Source: Burkholderiales bacterium
GTDB lineage: Bacteria > Pseudomonadota > Gammaproteobacteria > Burkholderiales > Usitatibacteraceae
Assembly (NCBI GenBank): GCA_019634955.1
Contig: JAHCAK010000017.1
Coordinates: 1-64,000 of the forward strand
Direction: 5' to 3'
DNA length: 64,000 nt
The notes under the pieces were generated by a model. That model saw only the letters and a program-made list of their open reading frames with translations. It made no database searches and was not told the DNA's origin. The position numbers were made by a program, and so were the translations under genes. Of the stretch, positions 31,580 to 43,127 are shown in pieces; position 1 is the stretch's first letter; each line of letters begins with the position of its first letter.

Positions 31580-33763
31580 ATGCCCCTCCCCGGCGTCCAG
31601 GCGGTCGGCGGGGGCCTCACCGGCTCCGGCGCGTCGCCGCCCGGGCCGGACGCATCGGAGCTTTCCGCGAGCCTCGGCTACCTCAAGCCCGAGGACGTCG
31701 CGCAGATCGAGCGCGCCTACGACACGGCGCGCGCCGCCCACGCCGGGCAGTTCCGCAAGAGCGGCGAGCCCTACATCACGCACCCGCTCGCGGTCGCGAA
31801 GATCCTCGCGGAGTGGCACCTGGACCCGCAGGCGCTCATGGCGGCGCTGCTGCACGACGTGGTCGAGGACACGCACACCACCAAGAGCGAGATCGCGCGC
31901 CACTACGGCAAGGCGGTGGCGGAGCTGGTCGACGGCGTCTCCAAGATCGACCGCATCGAGTTCGCCACGCTCCAGCACGCGCAGGCCGAGAACTTCCGCA
32001 AGATGCTGCTCGCGATGGCGCGCGACGTGCGGGTCATCCTCATCAAGCTTGCCGACCGCCTGCACAACATGCGCACGCTGGACGCCGTGCACGCGGAGAA
32101 GCAGGAACGCATCGCCCGCGAGACGCTCGAGATCTACGCGCCCATCGCCAACCGCCTCGGGCTCAATGCCATCTACTACGAGCTGGAGGACCTGGGCTTC
32201 CGCTACCTGTACCCGACGCGCTTCCGCGTGCTGGAGAAGGCGCTCAAGCGAGCCCGCGGCAACCGGCGCGACGCCGTGGGCAAGCTCACGGACGCGATCC
32301 AGGCGCGGCTGAAGGAGTTCAAGGTCGACGCGCAGGTGCACGGGCGCGAGAAGCACATCTCCTCCATCTACAAGAAGATGCAGGAGAAGAACATCTCGTT
32401 CTCCGAGGTGTTCGACATCTACGGCTTCCGCATCCTCGTGCCGGACGTGGCCGCCTGCTACCTCGCGCTCGGGGCGCTGCACACGCTCTACAAGCCCATC
32501 CCCGGCAAGTTCAAGGACTACATCGCCATCCCCAAGGCGAACGGCTACCAGTCGCTGCACACGACGCTCTTCGGGCCCTTCGGGATGCCCGTGGAGGTGC
32601 AGATCCGCACGCCCGAGATGCACAAGGTGGCCGAGGCCGGCGTGGCCTCGCACTGGCTCTACAAGAGCGCCGAGGAGCCGTCGAAGGACGTGCACATGAA
32701 GACGCACCAGTGGCTGCAGTCGCTGCTGGAGATCCAGAGCGAGTCGGGGGATGCGCTCGAGTTCCTGGAGCACATCAAGGTCGACCTCTTCCCCGAGGAG
32801 GTCTACGTCTTCTCGCCCAAGGGCAAGATCTTCTCGCTGCCGCGCGGGGCCACGCCGATCGACTTCGCCTACGCCGTGCACACGGACGTGGGCAACCGCT
32901 GCGTGGCCGCGCGCGTGAACGGCGAGACCGTGCCGCTGGGCACGCAGCTCCGCAACGGCGACCGCGTCGAGATCGTGACCGACCCCGAGTCGCGCCCCAA
33001 CCCGGTGTGGCTCTCGTACGTGGCCACCGGCAAGGCGCGCTCGCACATCCGCCACTACCTCAAGACCATGCAGTCGGCCGAGAGCGCGGAGGTGGGCGAG
33101 CTCCTGCTGGTGCAGGCGCTGCGCTCGCTCAAGGCCAACCCCGAGGAGGTGGGCGAGGAGCACTGGAAGCGCTTCTTCAAGGGCGACGCCGCCAAGACCC
33201 GCGAGGAGGTGCTGGCCGACATCGGGCTGGGCAAGCGGCTCGCCGTGGTGGTGGCCAAGCGCCTGCTCGCCACGCCCGAGGCCGTCTCCGAGGGCACGCA
33301 CCGGCTGGAGTCCGTCACCATCCGCGGCACCGAGGGCCTCGCGGTGCAGTTCGCGCCGTGCTGCCGGCCCATCCCGGGCGACCCGATCATCGCGCAGATC
33401 AAGAAGGGCCAGGGCCTCGTGGTGCACACCCACGACTGCCCCGCCATCCACCCCTTCCACTTCGACCCCGAGAAGTGGGTCGACGTGCAGTGGGACGTGG
33501 CGCACGGCCGGCTCTTCGACGTGAACGTGCGCCTCACCGCGGCCAACCAGCGCGGCGTCCTCGCGCGGCTCGCGGCCGAGATCTCGGAAGCGGACTCCAA
33601 CATCGACCACATCGAGACCGAGGAGCGCGCGAGCAGCGCCTACACCACCATCGTCTTCACCATCCAGGTGAAGAACCGCATGCACCTCGCCAACGTGTTC
33701 CGGAAGCTCCGGCGCATCCCCGAGGTGGTCCGCCTCCAGCGACTCAAGAAGAAGCCCGCATGA
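31580..33763 (+). CDS. spoT: Bifunctional (p)ppGpp synthetase/hydrolase
   Basis: 727 aa Rel/SpoT long form. The HD hydrolase domain is intact (HDVVEDT, H92-D93), so it can degrade (p)ppGpp. The synthetase domain has the K-F-K-D motif at 310-313 before [15 protein letters not shown], the charge pattern of bifunctional enzymes, not the ExDD of RelA. TGS (about 400-460), a zinc-finger/helical region with CCRPIPGD and a C-terminal ACT domain (about 655-727) follow. It lies 8 bp after rpoZ and overlaps ridA by 4 bp. A separate relA may exist elsewhere. Confidence 0.96.
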   Translation: MPLPGVQAVGGGLTGSGASPPGPDASELSASLGYLKPEDVAQIERAYDTARAAHAGQFRKSGEPYITHPLAVAKILAEWHLDPQALMAALLHDVVEDTHTTKSEIARHYGKAVAELVDGVSKIDRIEFATLQHAQAENFRKMLLAMARDVRVILIKLADRLHNMRTLDAVHAEKQERIARETLEIYAPIANRLGLNAIYYELEDLGFRYLYPTRFRVLEKALKRARGNRRDAVGKLTDAIQARLKEFKVDAQVHGREKHISSIYKKMQEKNISFSEVFDIYGFRILVPDVAACYLALGALHTLYKPIPGKFKDYIAIPKANGYQSLHTTLFGPFGMPVEVQIRTPEMHKVAEAGVASHWLYKSAEEPSKDVHMKTHQWLQSLLEIQSESGDALEFLEHIKVDLFPEEVYVFSPKGKIFSLPRGATPIDFAYAVHTDVGNRCVAARVNGETVPLGTQLRNGDRVEIVTDPESRPNPVWLSYVATGKARSHIRHYLKTMQSAESAEVGELLLVQALRSLKANPEEVGEEHWKRFFKGDAAKTREEVLADIGLGKRLAVVVAKRLLATPEAVSEGTHRLESVTIRGTEGLAVQFAPCCRPIPGDPIIAQIKKGQGLVVHTHDCPAIHPFHFDPEKWVDVQWDVAHGRLFDVNVRLTAANQRGVLARLAAEISEADSNIDHIETEERASSAYTTIVFTIQVKNRMHLANVFRKLRRIPEVVRLQRLKKKPA

Positions 33764-34161
33764 ACAGGAAGCAACCCGTCGCCACCCCCGGCGCCCCCGC
33801 CGCCATCGGCCCGTACTCGCAGGCGATCCGCGCCGGCGACACGGTCTACCTCTCCGGCCAGATCCCGCTCGACCCGGCCACGATGCAGCTCGTGGAGGGG
33901 TTCGACGCGCAGGTGCGGCGCGTCTTCGACAACCTGCAGGCCGTCTGCCGCGAGGCGGGCGCCGGCTTCGACGACGTGGTGCGCGTGACCATCTACCTCA
34001 CCGACCTCGCGAAGTTCCCGGTGGTGAACGAGATCATGGCGTCGTACTTCCGCGAGCCGTACCCGGCGCGCGTGACGGTCGGCGTGGCGTCGCTGCCGCG
34101 CGGGGCCGCCGTCGAGATCGACGCCATCGCCCACCTGCCGGGCCCGGAAGACCGGGGCTAG
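33760..34161 (+). CDS. ridA: RidA family enamine/imine deaminase
   Basis: 133 aa, trimeric YjgF/RidA fold that hydrolyses reactive 2-aminoacrylate released by PLP enzymes. Motifs [23 protein letters not shown], and the catalytic-site Arg in [11 protein letters not shown]. The ATG overlaps the spoT stop (ATGA), and the spoT-ridA-recG order is common in betaproteobacteria. Confidence 0.94.
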   Translation: MNRKQPVATPGAPAAIGPYSQAIRAGDTVYLSGQIPLDPATMQLVEGFDAQVRRVFDNLQAVCREAGAGFDDVVRVTIYLTDLAKFPVVNEIMASYFREPYPARVTVGVASLPRGAAVEIDAIAHLPGPEDRG

Positions 34162-34169
34162 CCCGACCC

Positions 34170-36254
34170 GTGGCCGTCCCGCGCTCCCCTCGCGTGGCGG
34201 TGGACACGGAGAGCGCCTCTCCCCCGCCCCGCGACGACCTCGTCGCCGGCCCGGCGGTGCGCGAGAAGCTCGCGAAGCTGGGCATCCACTCGCGCCTCGA
34301 CCTCGTGCTGCACCTGCCGCTGCGCTACGAGGACGAGACGCGCCTCACGCCGCTCGCGGAGGCGCGCCCCGGCGAGCCGGTGCTGGTGGAGGCGGAGGTG
34401 GTCGAAAGCGAGGTCAAGTTCCGCCCGCGCCGCACCCTCGTGGTGAAGTGCACGGACGGGAGAAGCGAGCTGTGGCTGCGCTTCCTCAACTTCTACCCCA
34501 GCCAGGTGAAGCAGATGGCGCCGGGGCGAAGGCTGCGCCTCTTCGGCGAGGTGCGCCCCGGCTTCTTCGGCGCGGAGATGGTGCACCCGAAGGTGCGCGT
34601 CGTGGACGAGACGACGCCTCTGCCCGCTTCCCTCACGCCCGTGTATCCCACCACGGCCGGGATGTCGCAGGCGAACCTGCGCGGCTTCATCGAGCACGCG
34701 CTGGACACGCTGCTGCTGGACGATACGCTCGAACCCGCGCTGCTGGAGCGCCTCGCCCTGCAGGGCTTCCGCGAGAGCGTGCTGCTGCTGCACCGCCCGC
34801 CGCCGGACGTGCCCGCGGCGAGCCTCGCGGACCGCACGCACCCCGCGTGGCGCCGGCTCAAGTTCGACGAGCTCCTCGCGCAGCAGCTCGCCATGCGCAT
34901 CGCCTACCGCGAGCGGCGCGGCAAGAGCGCCCCGCGCATGCCGGACAAGCACACGCTCACGAACCTGCTGGTGAAGTCGCTGCCCTTCGCCCTCACGCGC
35001 GCGCAGAAGAAGGCCTGGGCCACCATCGCCCACGACCTCGCGCAGCCGCACCCGATGCGCCGGCTGCTGCAGGGCGACGTGGGCAGCGGCAAGACGCTGG
35101 TCGCGGCGCTCGCGGCCCTGCAGGCCATCGAGAACGACTGGCAGGTGGCGCTCATGGCGCCCACCGAGATCCTGGCGGAGCAGCACTACCTCAAGCTCGC
35201 CCACTGGCTGGAGCCGCTGGGCGTGAAGGTGAGCTGGCTCGCCGGCAGCCTCAAGGCGCGCGCCAAGAAGGCGGCGGCGGAGGCCATCGCCCGCGGCGAG
35301 ACGCAGCTCGCCATCGGCACGCACGCGCTCTTCCAGGAAGGCGTCGAATTCCAGCGGCTGGGCCTCGCCATCGTCGACGAGCAGCACCGCTTCGGCGTCG
35401 CGCAGCGCCTGGCGCTGACGGGGAAGGGCACGGAGCCGCACCAGCTCATGATGAGCGCGACTCCCATCCCGCGCACGCTCTCCATGAGCTACTACGCCGA
35501 CCTCGACGTGAGCGTGATCGACGAGCTGCCGCCGGGGCGGACGCCGGTCGTGACCAAGCTCGTGGACGAGTCGCGCCGCGACGAGGTGATCCAGCGCATC
35601 CGCGCGAGCTGCGCCGAGGGTGCGCAGGCCTACTGGGTGTGCCCGCTCATCGAGGAGAGCGAGACGCTGCAGCTGAAGACGGCGCTCGAGACCTTCGAGA
35701 CGCTGAAGGCCACCTTCCCCGACCTCGCCGTGGGGCTCGTGCACGGGCGCATGAAGCCCGGCGAGAAGGCGCAGGTGATGGCCGACTTCAAGGCGAAGCG
35801 CGTGCAGCTCCTCGTGGCCACCACCGTCATCGAGGTGGGCGTGGACGTCCCCAACGCGACGCTCATGGTGATCGAGCACGCCGAGCGCATGGGGCTCGCG
35901 CAGCTGCACCAGCTGCGCGGGCGCGTGGGGCGCGGCACGGGCAGGAGCCTCGCGATCCTCCTGTATCATCAACCGTTGTCGGAGATGGCGCGCGCGAGGC
36001 TCAAGGTCATCTACGAAACGACCGACGGCTTCGAGATCGCGCGCCAGGACCTCCTGCAGCGCGGGCCCGGCGAGTACCTCGGGGCGCGCCAGAGCGGGGC
36101 GCCGCTGCTGCGCTTCGCGGACCTGGAGCGCGACACCGACCTCATCGAGCTCGCGCGGGAAGTCGCCGACACGATGCTCTCCGAACGCTCGCACGCGGTG
36201 GAAAGGCACCTGGACCGCTGGCTCGGCCACCGGCAGTTCTACCTCAAGGCATGA
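34170..36254 (+). CDS. recG: ATP-dependent DNA helicase RecG
   Basis: 694 aa, reverses stalled forks and processes Holliday junctions. N-terminal wedge/OB domain (about 40-170), then Walker A GDVGSGKT from residue 302, DEQH box from 403, the MSATPIPRTL motif III, and the motif V-VI segment VGVDVPNATLM...QLRGRVGRG. GTG start 8 bp after ridA; an internal ATG would truncate the wedge domain. Confidence 0.97.
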   Translation: MAVPRSPRVAVDTESASPPPRDDLVAGPAVREKLAKLGIHSRLDLVLHLPLRYEDETRLTPLAEARPGEPVLVEAEVVESEVKFRPRRTLVVKCTDGRSELWLRFLNFYPSQVKQMAPGRRLRLFGEVRPGFFGAEMVHPKVRVVDETTPLPASLTPVYPTTAGMSQANLRGFIEHALDTLLLDDTLEPALLERLALQGFRESVLLLHRPPPDVPAASLADRTHPAWRRLKFDELLAQQLAMRIAYRERRGKSAPRMPDKHTLTNLLVKSLPFALTRAQKKAWATIAHDLAQPHPMRRLLQGDVGSGKTLVAALAALQAIENDWQVALMAPTEILAEQHYLKLAHWLEPLGVKVSWLAGSLKARAKKAAAEAIARGETQLAIGTHALFQEGVEFQRLGLAIVDEQHRFGVAQRLALTGKGTEPHQLMMSATPIPRTLSMSYYADLDVSVIDELPPGRTPVVTKLVDESRRDEVIQRIRASCAEGAQAYWVCPLIEESETLQLKTALETFETLKATFPDLAVGLVHGRMKPGEKAQVMADFKAKRVQLLVATTVIEVGVDVPNATLMVIEHAERMGLAQLHQLRGRVGRGTGRSLAILLYHQPLSEMARARLKVIYETTDGFEIARQDLLQRGPGEYLGARQSGAPLLRFADLERDTDLIELAREVADTMLSERSHAVERHLDRWLGHRQFYLKA

Positions 36255-36775
36255 ATCGATGGAAACGGCTCGCGCCGCCGCACGCGGATCCCTGGCGCCC
36301 CTGGCTCGCCTGGCGCGGGTCGCTCACCTGGCGCATCACGGCGCGCGCGCGGGATTTCCGCGTGGAGGTCGTCCGCCAGGGCCTGCACATCCCCAACGAG
36401 GACGAGTACCGGCAGCTCGGGCAGCCGACGCACCGGCGCGCGCTCGTGCGAGAGGTGGTGCTGCACGCGGCCGGCCGGCCGGTGGTGCTCGCGCACTCCA
36501 TCGCCGCGTGGCGGGACCTCTCCGGCACCTGGCGCGGCCTGCGCGGCCTGGGCACGCGCCCGCTCGCGGAGGCGCTCTTCACCGACCCGCTCGTCTCGCG
36601 CGGGCCGCTGGAGTTCGTGCGCATCGACGCGCGCCACCCGCTGGGCCGGCGCGCGCGGCAGGTGTTCGGGCGCGACTTCCCCGTGCTGTGGGCGCGCCGC
36701 TCGCGCTTCGTGAAGCGCGGCCGGCCGCTCCTCGTGACGGAGGTGTTCCTGCCCGCGCTGCTCGACCTGCGCTGA
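36251..36775 (+). CDS. ubiC: Chorismate lyase (chorismate-pyruvate lyase)
   Basis: 174 aa. Converts chorismate to 4-hydroxybenzoate, the ring precursor of ubiquinone. Family pattern: LTWRITAR...FRVEVVRQG with EDEYRQLG, then REVVLHAAGRPVVLAHSI, LGTRPLAEALF and the C-terminal WARRSRF...LLVTEVFLPAL. Its ATG overlaps the recG stop by 4 bp and it is followed 10 bp later by ubiA, the next enzyme in the pathway. Confidence 0.93.
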   Translation: MNRWKRLAPPHADPWRPWLAWRGSLTWRITARARDFRVEVVRQGLHIPNEDEYRQLGQPTHRRALVREVVLHAAGRPVVLAHSIAAWRDLSGTWRGLRGLGTRPLAEALFTDPLVSRGPLEFVRIDARHPLGRRARQVFGRDFPVLWARRSRFVKRGRPLLVTEVFLPALLDLR

Positions 36776-36785
36776 TGGGCCGGCC

Positions 36786-37676
36786 GTGAAGCTCGCCGCG
36801 GTCGCCGCGCGCCTGGACGCCTACGAGAAGCTCGTCCGCCTCGACAAGCCCGTCGGCATCCTGCTGCTGCTGTGGCCCACGCTGTGGGGGCTGTGGCTCG
36901 CCGTGCGGGAGGTCCCCGACTGGCGCTTCCTGTGGGTGTTCGTGATGGGCACGGTGCTCATGCGCTCGGCGGGCTGCGCCATCAACGACTTCGCGGACCG
37001 GCGCTTCGACCCGCACGTGGAGCGCACGCGCACGCGCCCGCTCGCCGCCGGGGCGATCCACCCGGAGGAGGCGGTGCTCGTGGCCGCTTCCCTCGCGCTC
37101 GCCGCCTTCCTCATCGTCGTGTGGACGATGAACGCGCTCACCATCGGGCTCGCGGTGGTGGCGGGCGTGATCGCGGCGATCTACCCCTTCACCAAGCGCT
37201 TCCTGTCGCTGCCGCAGGCGTGGCTGGGCATGTGCTTCGGCTTCGGCATCCCCATGGCCTACGGCGCGCAGCTGGGGGACGTGCCGGCGGTCGCGTGGTG
37301 GCTGTGGGTCGCCAACATCTTCTGGACGCTCGCCTACGACACCGAGTACGCGATGGTGGACCGTGACGACGACCTGAAGATCGGCATCAAGACCTCCGCG
37401 ATCCTCTTCGGCCGCCTCGACGTGCTCGCGGTGGCGCTCTGCTACGGCGCGTTCTTCGCGGGCATGGCGGCCATCGGGGGGTGGCAGGGCTGGGGGCCGT
37501 TCTACTTCACGGGCCTGCTCTTCGGCGGCATCCTCGCCGGCTACCACCTGCTGTGGATCAAGGACCGCTCGCGCGAGGGCTGCTTCCGCGCCTTCCGCCA
37601 CAACCACTGGATCGGGCTCGCGGTGTTCGCGGGCGTGGTCCTCGACGTGCAGTTCCCGTTGGCCCTTCCGGGCTAG
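36786..37676 (+). CDS. ubiA: 4-Hydroxybenzoate octaprenyltransferase
   Basis: 296 aa integral membrane prenyltransferase with about eight to nine helices. The first Asp-rich motif is NDFADRRFDPHVERTRTRPLA and the second DTEYAMVDRDDDLKIGIKT, both Mg-diphosphate sites. It attaches the polyprenyl chain to the 4-hydroxybenzoate made by UbiC. GTG start, 10 bp after ubiC. End of the yicC-to-ubiA run. Confidence 0.96.
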   Translation: MKLAAVAARLDAYEKLVRLDKPVGILLLLWPTLWGLWLAVREVPDWRFLWVFVMGTVLMRSAGCAINDFADRRFDPHVERTRTRPLAAGAIHPEEAVLVAASLALAAFLIVVWTMNALTIGLAVVAGVIAAIYPFTKRFLSLPQAWLGMCFGFGIPMAYGAQLGDVPAVAWWLWVANIFWTLAYDTEYAMVDRDDDLKIGIKTSAILFGRLDVLAVALCYGAFFAGMAAIGGWQGWGPFYFTGLLFGGILAGYHLLWIKDRSREGCFRAFRHNHWIGLAVFAGVVLDVQFPLALPG

Positions 37677-37685
37677 GAGCAAGCG

Positions 37686-38969
37686 ATGGCAGCGAACATG
37701 GTCTCCCCCCGCCCCGTGTGGCTGGTCCCCGGCGTGCGCACGCCGTTCGCGAAGGTCGACGGCGGCCTGCGCTCGCTCGACGCCGTCGCGCTCTCCGTGC
37801 CCGTGGCGAAGGCCATGGGCGCGCAGCTCGCGCCCGGCACGCGCCCCGACCTCCTCGCGTGGGGCACGGTGGCCTCCAACCTCGGCTGGAGCAACCTCGC
37901 GCGCGAGGTGCTGGTGGACGCGGGCCTCGACGGCCGCACGCCCGCCTTTTCCACCGTGCTCGCGTGCTCGACCAGCATGGTCGCGGCCTTCGAGTGCGCG
38001 GGGATGCTGGGCGGCGACCTGCATCTCGCGATGGCAGGCGGCGTGGAGAGCATGAGCCGCGTGCAGATCGCGCTCTCGCAGGGGCTCTCGGACTGGCTGC
38101 GCCGCCTCACGCAGGCGCGCACCCTGGGCGAGCGCATCGACCGCCTGCTCGCCATCCGCCTCGCCGACGTGAAGCTGCACGTGCCGGGGGTCAAGAACCG
38201 CGCCACGGGCAAGAGCATGGGCGAGCACTGCGAGGAGATGGTGAAGGCGTGGAAGATCGAGCGCGAGGCCCAGGACAGGATCGCGCTCGCCTCCCACGAG
38301 CGCGCCGTGAAGGCGCTCGCGACCGGCTTCTTCGACGACCTCGTGATCCCCGCGGGGGAAGCCGCGCGAGACGGCATCCCGCGCGCCGACACGACGCCGG
38401 AGAAGCTCGCGCGGCTCAGGCCCGCCTTCGACCGCGACGCCGGCACCATCACGGCCGGCAACGCCTCGCCCCTGAGCGACGGCGCCGCCGCGGTGTGGGT
38501 TGCGACGGACGAGGGCCTCGCGCGGCTTCCCGCCGGCCGGCCCCGCGCGCGGCTCGTGGACTGGGAGATCGCGGCGGTCGACATCTTCCAGGAGGGCCTG
38601 CTCATGGCGCCGGCCTATGCGATCCCGCGGTTGCTCGCGCGGCAGGGATTGGCGCTCGCCGACATCGACCTGTGGGAGATCCACGAGGCCTTCGCGGCGC
38701 AGGTGCTGTGCAACGTGGCCGCGATCGAGGACGAGGCTTTCGTGCGCGAGAAGGCGGGCGTTGCCGCCTCCCTCGGCAAGTTCCCGTGGGAGCGCTTCAA
38801 CCCCAACGGCGGGAGCGTCGCCATCGGCCACCCCTTCGGCGCGACCGGCGCGAGGATCCTCTCGCAGGCGGTGAAGGAGCTCGCGGCGCTGGGGCCGGGC
38901 AAGCGCGCCGTGGTTTCGATCTGCGCGGACGGCGGCCTCGGCACCGTCGCGCTCCTCGAGTCCGCCTGA
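37686..38969 (+). CDS. Thiolase-family acetyl-CoA acyltransferase (FadI-like)
   Basis: 427 aa. Nucleophilic cysteine C94 in LACSTSM, the EIHEAFAAQ motif, the GHPFGATGAR histidine and the second catalytic cysteine in SICADGG are all present, so it should be active in beta-ketoacyl-CoA cleavage or formation. Length and motifs suit the FadI/trifunctional-protein beta-subunit type. No fadJ-like partner is adjacent; instead a dienoyl-CoA-isomerase-like crotonase follows 38 bp later, pointing to unsaturated fatty-acid oxidation. Confidence 0.88.
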   Translation: MAANMVSPRPVWLVPGVRTPFAKVDGGLRSLDAVALSVPVAKAMGAQLAPGTRPDLLAWGTVASNLGWSNLAREVLVDAGLDGRTPAFSTVLACSTSMVAAFECAGMLGGDLHLAMAGGVESMSRVQIALSQGLSDWLRRLTQARTLGERIDRLLAIRLADVKLHVPGVKNRATGKSMGEHCEEMVKAWKIEREAQDRIALASHERAVKALATGFFDDLVIPAGEAARDGIPRADTTPEKLARLRPAFDRDAGTITAGNASPLSDGAAAVWVATDEGLARLPAGRPRARLVDWEIAAVDIFQEGLLMAPAYAIPRLLARQGLALADIDLWEIHEAFAAQVLCNVAAIEDEAFVREKAGVAASLGKFPWERFNPNGGSVAIGHPFGATGARILSQAVKELAALGPGKRAVVSICADGGLGTVALLESA

Positions 38970-39007
38970 CCGTCCTTCCTTCCCCTTCCTTCGCAGCGGA
39001 GCGCCCC

Positions 39008-39820
39008 ATGACCTACCAGACCCTCGCCGTCGAGCAGCGCGGCGCCGTGGCCCTCGTGACCCTCGACCGGCCGGACAAGGCCAACGCGATGGAGGAGGCC
39101 ATGTGGCACGAGATCCGGGAGGCCATGCGGTGGGCGGACGCGACCGACGCCGTGCGCGTTGTCGTGCTGCGCGGCGCCGGCAGGCACTTCACTGCCGGCA
39201 TCGATCTCGCCATGCTGCAGGGCATCGCCGCGCGCATCCGCCACGCCGACCCGGCCCGCGCGAGCGAAAGGCTGCGCCGCCTGATCCTCGACATGCAGGA
39301 CACGCTCACCGCCGTGGAGCGGTGCCGCAAGCCCGTGATCGCCGCGATCCACGGCGCCTGCTACGGCGGCGGCGTCGACCTCGCGACCGCGTGCGACCTG
39401 CGCTACTGCTCGGCGGACGCGCGCTTCTCGGTGAAGGAGATCGACGTCGGCATGACGGCGGACGTGGGCACGCTGCAGCGGCTTCCGAAGCTCGTGGGCG
39501 AGGGCATCGCGCGCGAGCTGGCCTACACCGGCCGCGTGGTCGACGGCGCCGAGGCGCAGGCCATCCGCCTCGTGAACCGCGTGTTCGAGACGCCCGAGGC
39601 GCTGGCCGAAGGCGTGCTCGCCATCGCGGAAGCCATCGCCGCGAAGAGCCCGCTCGCGATCCGGGGCATCAAGGAGATGATCACCTACGCGCGCGACCAC
39701 ACGGTGGCGGACGGGCTCAACTACGTGGCCACGTGGAATGCCGCGATGCTGCTTTCGCGCGACCTGCAGGAGGCCGGCGCGGCCGCGCGGGAGAAGCGCC
39801 CCCCCGCATTCGACGACTGA
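39008..39820 (+). CDS. Crotonase-fold protein, delta(3,5)-delta(2,4)-dienoyl-CoA isomerase-like
   Basis: 270 aa enoyl-CoA hydratase/isomerase superfamily. The oxyanion-hole segments are HFTAGIDL and CYGGGVDLA. The segment KEIDVGMTADVGTLQRLPK (E144, D152) closely follows the ECH1 dienoyl-CoA isomerase signature, where the equivalent Glu and Asp shift the diene protons; ordinary hydratases have Glu-Glu. It would help degrade unsaturated acyl-CoAs with odd-position double bonds. It lies between the thiolase and frmA on one strand. Confidence 0.88.
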   Translation: MTYQTLAVEQRGAVALVTLDRPDKANAMEEAMWHEIREAMRWADATDAVRVVVLRGAGRHFTAGIDLAMLQGIAARIRHADPARASERLRRLILDMQDTLTAVERCRKPVIAAIHGACYGGGVDLATACDLRYCSADARFSVKEIDVGMTADVGTLQRLPKLVGEGIARELAYTGRVVDGAEAQAIRLVNRVFETPEALAEGVLAIAEAIAAKSPLAIRGIKEMITYARDHTVADGLNYVATWNAAMLLSRDLQEAGAAAREKRPPAFDD

Positions 39821-39836
39821 GAGAGGAGAACCGCCC

Positions 39837-40942
<1,106 letters not shown>

Positions 40943-40943
<1 letters not shown>

Positions 40944-41794
40944 TGGAGCTCCTTTCCGCGCACGCCTCCTTCGGCGGGGAGCAGCGGTTCTGCCGGCACC
41001 CCTCGCGGGAGATCGGGCTGCCGATGCGGTTCTCGATCTACCTGCCGCCCGCCGCGCTCGGCGGCACGGGCGCGAAGGTGCCGCTCGTGGTGTACCTCGC
41101 CGGCCTCACCTGCACCGAGGAGACGTTTCCCGCGAAGGCGGGGGCGCAGCGTTTCGCGGCGGAGCTGGGGCTCGCGATCCTCTGCCCCGACACGAGCCCC
41201 CGCGGCGCGGGCGTCCCGGGGGAGGCCGATGACTGGGACTTCGGGGTCGGCGCGGGGTTCTTCCTCGACGCCACGCGCGAGCCGTGGCAGCGGCACTGGC
41301 GCATGGAGAGCTATCTCCTCGAGGAACTGCTGCCGCTCGCGGGCGAGGCGTTTCCCGTCGATGCGGGCCGGGTGGGCCTCCTCGGCCACTCGATGGGCGG
41401 GCACGGCGCGCTCACCCTCGCCTTGCGCCACCCGGGCCGGTTCCGCTCGGTCTCCGCCCTGGCGCCGATCTGCGCGCCCTCGGAGGTGCCGTGGGGCGTG
41501 AAGGCGTTCTCCGGCTACCTCGGGGAAGACCGCGCGGCGTGGTCGCGGCACGATGCGAGCGCGCTCATCGCCGCCTGCGCGGCGCCGCCCTTTCCCGGCG
41601 GGATCCTGGTGGACCAGGGCCTCGCGGACAGATTCCTCGCCGGGCAGTTGCGGCCCGAGCGCCTGGAGGAAGCTTGCGCGAAGGCGGGCCAGCCCCTGCG
41701 GCTGCGGCGGCACGCCGGGTACGACCACTCGTATTACTTCGTCGCCACTTTCGTCGCCGACCACCTGCGCCACCACGCGGGCTCCCTCGCGTAG
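40943..41794 (+). CDS. fghA: S-formylglutathione hydrolase
   Basis: 283 aa alpha/beta-hydrolase of the esterase D family, releasing formate and glutathione from S-formylglutathione. The nucleophile elbow is GHSMGGHG, the conserved LAGLTCTEETF loop lies near residue 55, and the catalytic His is in GYDHSYYF. The TGATG overlap with frmA completes a two-gene glutathione-dependent formaldehyde detoxification operon. No methanol or methylamine oxidation genes are nearby. Confidence 0.95.
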
Positions 41795-41813
41795 CGGCCG
41801 GCGCGCCCGCGCG

Positions 41814-42458
41814 TCAGCGGGGGCGGGCGACCTGCCGCAGCGCCTGCTCGAACGCTTCCGGCGGCTGGGCGCCCTCGATCACGTAACGCCCGTCCACGAC
41901 CACGGTCGGCACGGCCGAGACGCCCTGCTCGCGCCAGTGGCGTTCGCGCTCGCGCACCTCGGCGGCGAACTCGTCGCTTTCGGCGATCGCCTTCGCGCGG
42001 GCCGAATCCAGACCCGCGGCCGCGGCCAGCTCGACGAGCACGTCCGCCGCACCCGGGTTGCGGCCCTCGGCGTGATAGGCGCGCAGCAAGGCGCGCTTCA
42101 GCGCCAGCCCGCGGCCCTCGATGCCGGCCCAATGGAGCATGCGGTGGGCGTCGAAGGTATTCCACACGTGCCTGCGCTCGCCGAAGGCGAAGCCCACGGC
42201 CGCGCCGCGCTCGCGGATGCGCGCCTGGGTCTCCCGCACCTGCTCGGCCGTGCGGCCGTACTTGCGCATGAGGTAGGGGATGGTCTCCACGCCCTCGGGT
42301 CCCATGTCGGGGTTCAGCTCGAAGGGCTCGAAGTGCAGTTTCACGCTTACCTCGCCCTCCAGGCGTGCCAGGGCCCGCTCGAAGGAGGCGAGGCCGATGG
42401 CGCACCAGGGGCAGGCGACGTCGGAGACGAAGGCGATGTCGAGGGGCGGGCGGTCCAT
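41814..42458 (-). CDS. DsbA-family oxidoreductase, FrnE type
   Basis: 214 aa cytoplasmic thioredoxin-fold protein with a helical insertion. Active-site CPWC at 16-19 in SDVACPWCAIG, EPFELNPDM, the cis-Pro region SAVPTVVVDG. FrnE-like proteins are disulfide isomerases or polyketide-associated oxidoreductases; the partner is unknown. No signal peptide. It converges with fghA (19 bp between stops). Confidence 0.9.
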   Translation of the reverse strand: MDRPPLDIAFVSDVACPWCAIGLASFERALARLEGEVSVKLHFEPFELNPDMGPEGVETIPYLMRKYGRTAEQVRETQARIRERGAAVGFAFGERRHVWNTFDAHRMLHWAGIEGRGLALKRALLRAYHAEGRNPGAADVLVELAAAAGLDSARAKAIAESDEFAAEVRERERHWREQGVSAVPTVVVDGRYVIEGAQPPEAFEQALRQVARPR

Positions 42459-42524
42459 GGCGGCGAAAGGGGGGCGAAAGCCGGGATAATAGCCGGGCAC
42501 GCCCGCGCGACCACGGAGAAGCCC

Positions 42525-43127
42525 TTGCAAATCGTCTGCCTCGACCTCGAAGGGGTCCTCGTCCCCGAGATCTGGATCGAATTCTCGAAGCGCACCGGCA
42601 TCCCGGAGCTCTCCCGCACCACGCGCGACGAGCCCGACTACGACAAGCTCATGCGCTTCCGGCTGGGCCTCCTCGAGGAGCGCCGGCTCGGCCTGCCGGA
42701 CATCCAGGCCGTGATCGCCGGGATGGGCCCGATGCCCGGCGCGCGCGAATTCCTGGACGCGCTGCGCGAGCGCTTCCAGGTGGTGATCCTCTCCGACACC
42801 TTCTACGAGTTCGCGCGGCCCCTCATGGAGCAGCTCGGGATGCCCACGCTCTTCTGCCACCGGCTGGAGGTGGACGAGGCCGGGTTCGTGCGCGGCTATC
42901 GCCTGCGCCTGCCGGACCAGAAGCGCGCCGCCGTGAATGCCTTCCGCGCGCTCAACTTCCGGGTGATCGCCGCCGGGGACTCGTACAACGACACCGCGAT
43001 GCTGGGCGCCGCGCACGCGGGCATCTTCTTCCGGCCGCCCGCGGGCATCACGGCGCAGTTCCCGCAGTTCCCCGTGACGCGGGACTATGCGGAGCTGATG
43101 GCCGCCATCGAGGCGGCCGCGTGCTGA
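42525..43127 (+). CDS. thrH: ThrH: phosphoserine phosphatase / homoserine phosphotransferase
   Basis: 200 aa HAD-superfamily enzyme. The N-terminal CLDLEGVLVPEIWIEF matches Pseudomonas ThrH, with the nucleophile motif DLEG in place of DxDG; SDTFYEF and GDSYNDTAML supply the other HAD motifs. ThrH moves phosphate from phosphoserine to homoserine, or hydrolyses phosphoserine. The start is a TTG at 42525 with GGAGAA ahead; no ATG in frame fits the conserved N-terminus. A GATAAT at 42485-42490 may be its -10. It overlaps the next gene by 7 bp. Confidence 0.92.
   Translation: MQIVCLDLEGVLVPEIWIEFSKRTGIPELSRTTRDEPDYDKLMRFRLGLLEERRLGLPDIQAVIAGMGPMPGAREFLDALRERFQVVILSDTFYEFARPLMEQLGMPTLFCHRLEVDEAGFVRGYRLRLPDQKRAAVNAFRALNFRVIAAGDSYNDTAMLGAAHAGIFFRPPAGITAQFPQFPVTRDYAELMAAIEAAAC

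Noticed and set aside
31580-33763. Monofunctional RelA
   Set aside because: HDVVEDT is intact and the synthetase loop has the K-F-K-D charge pattern of bifunctional SpoT/Rel.
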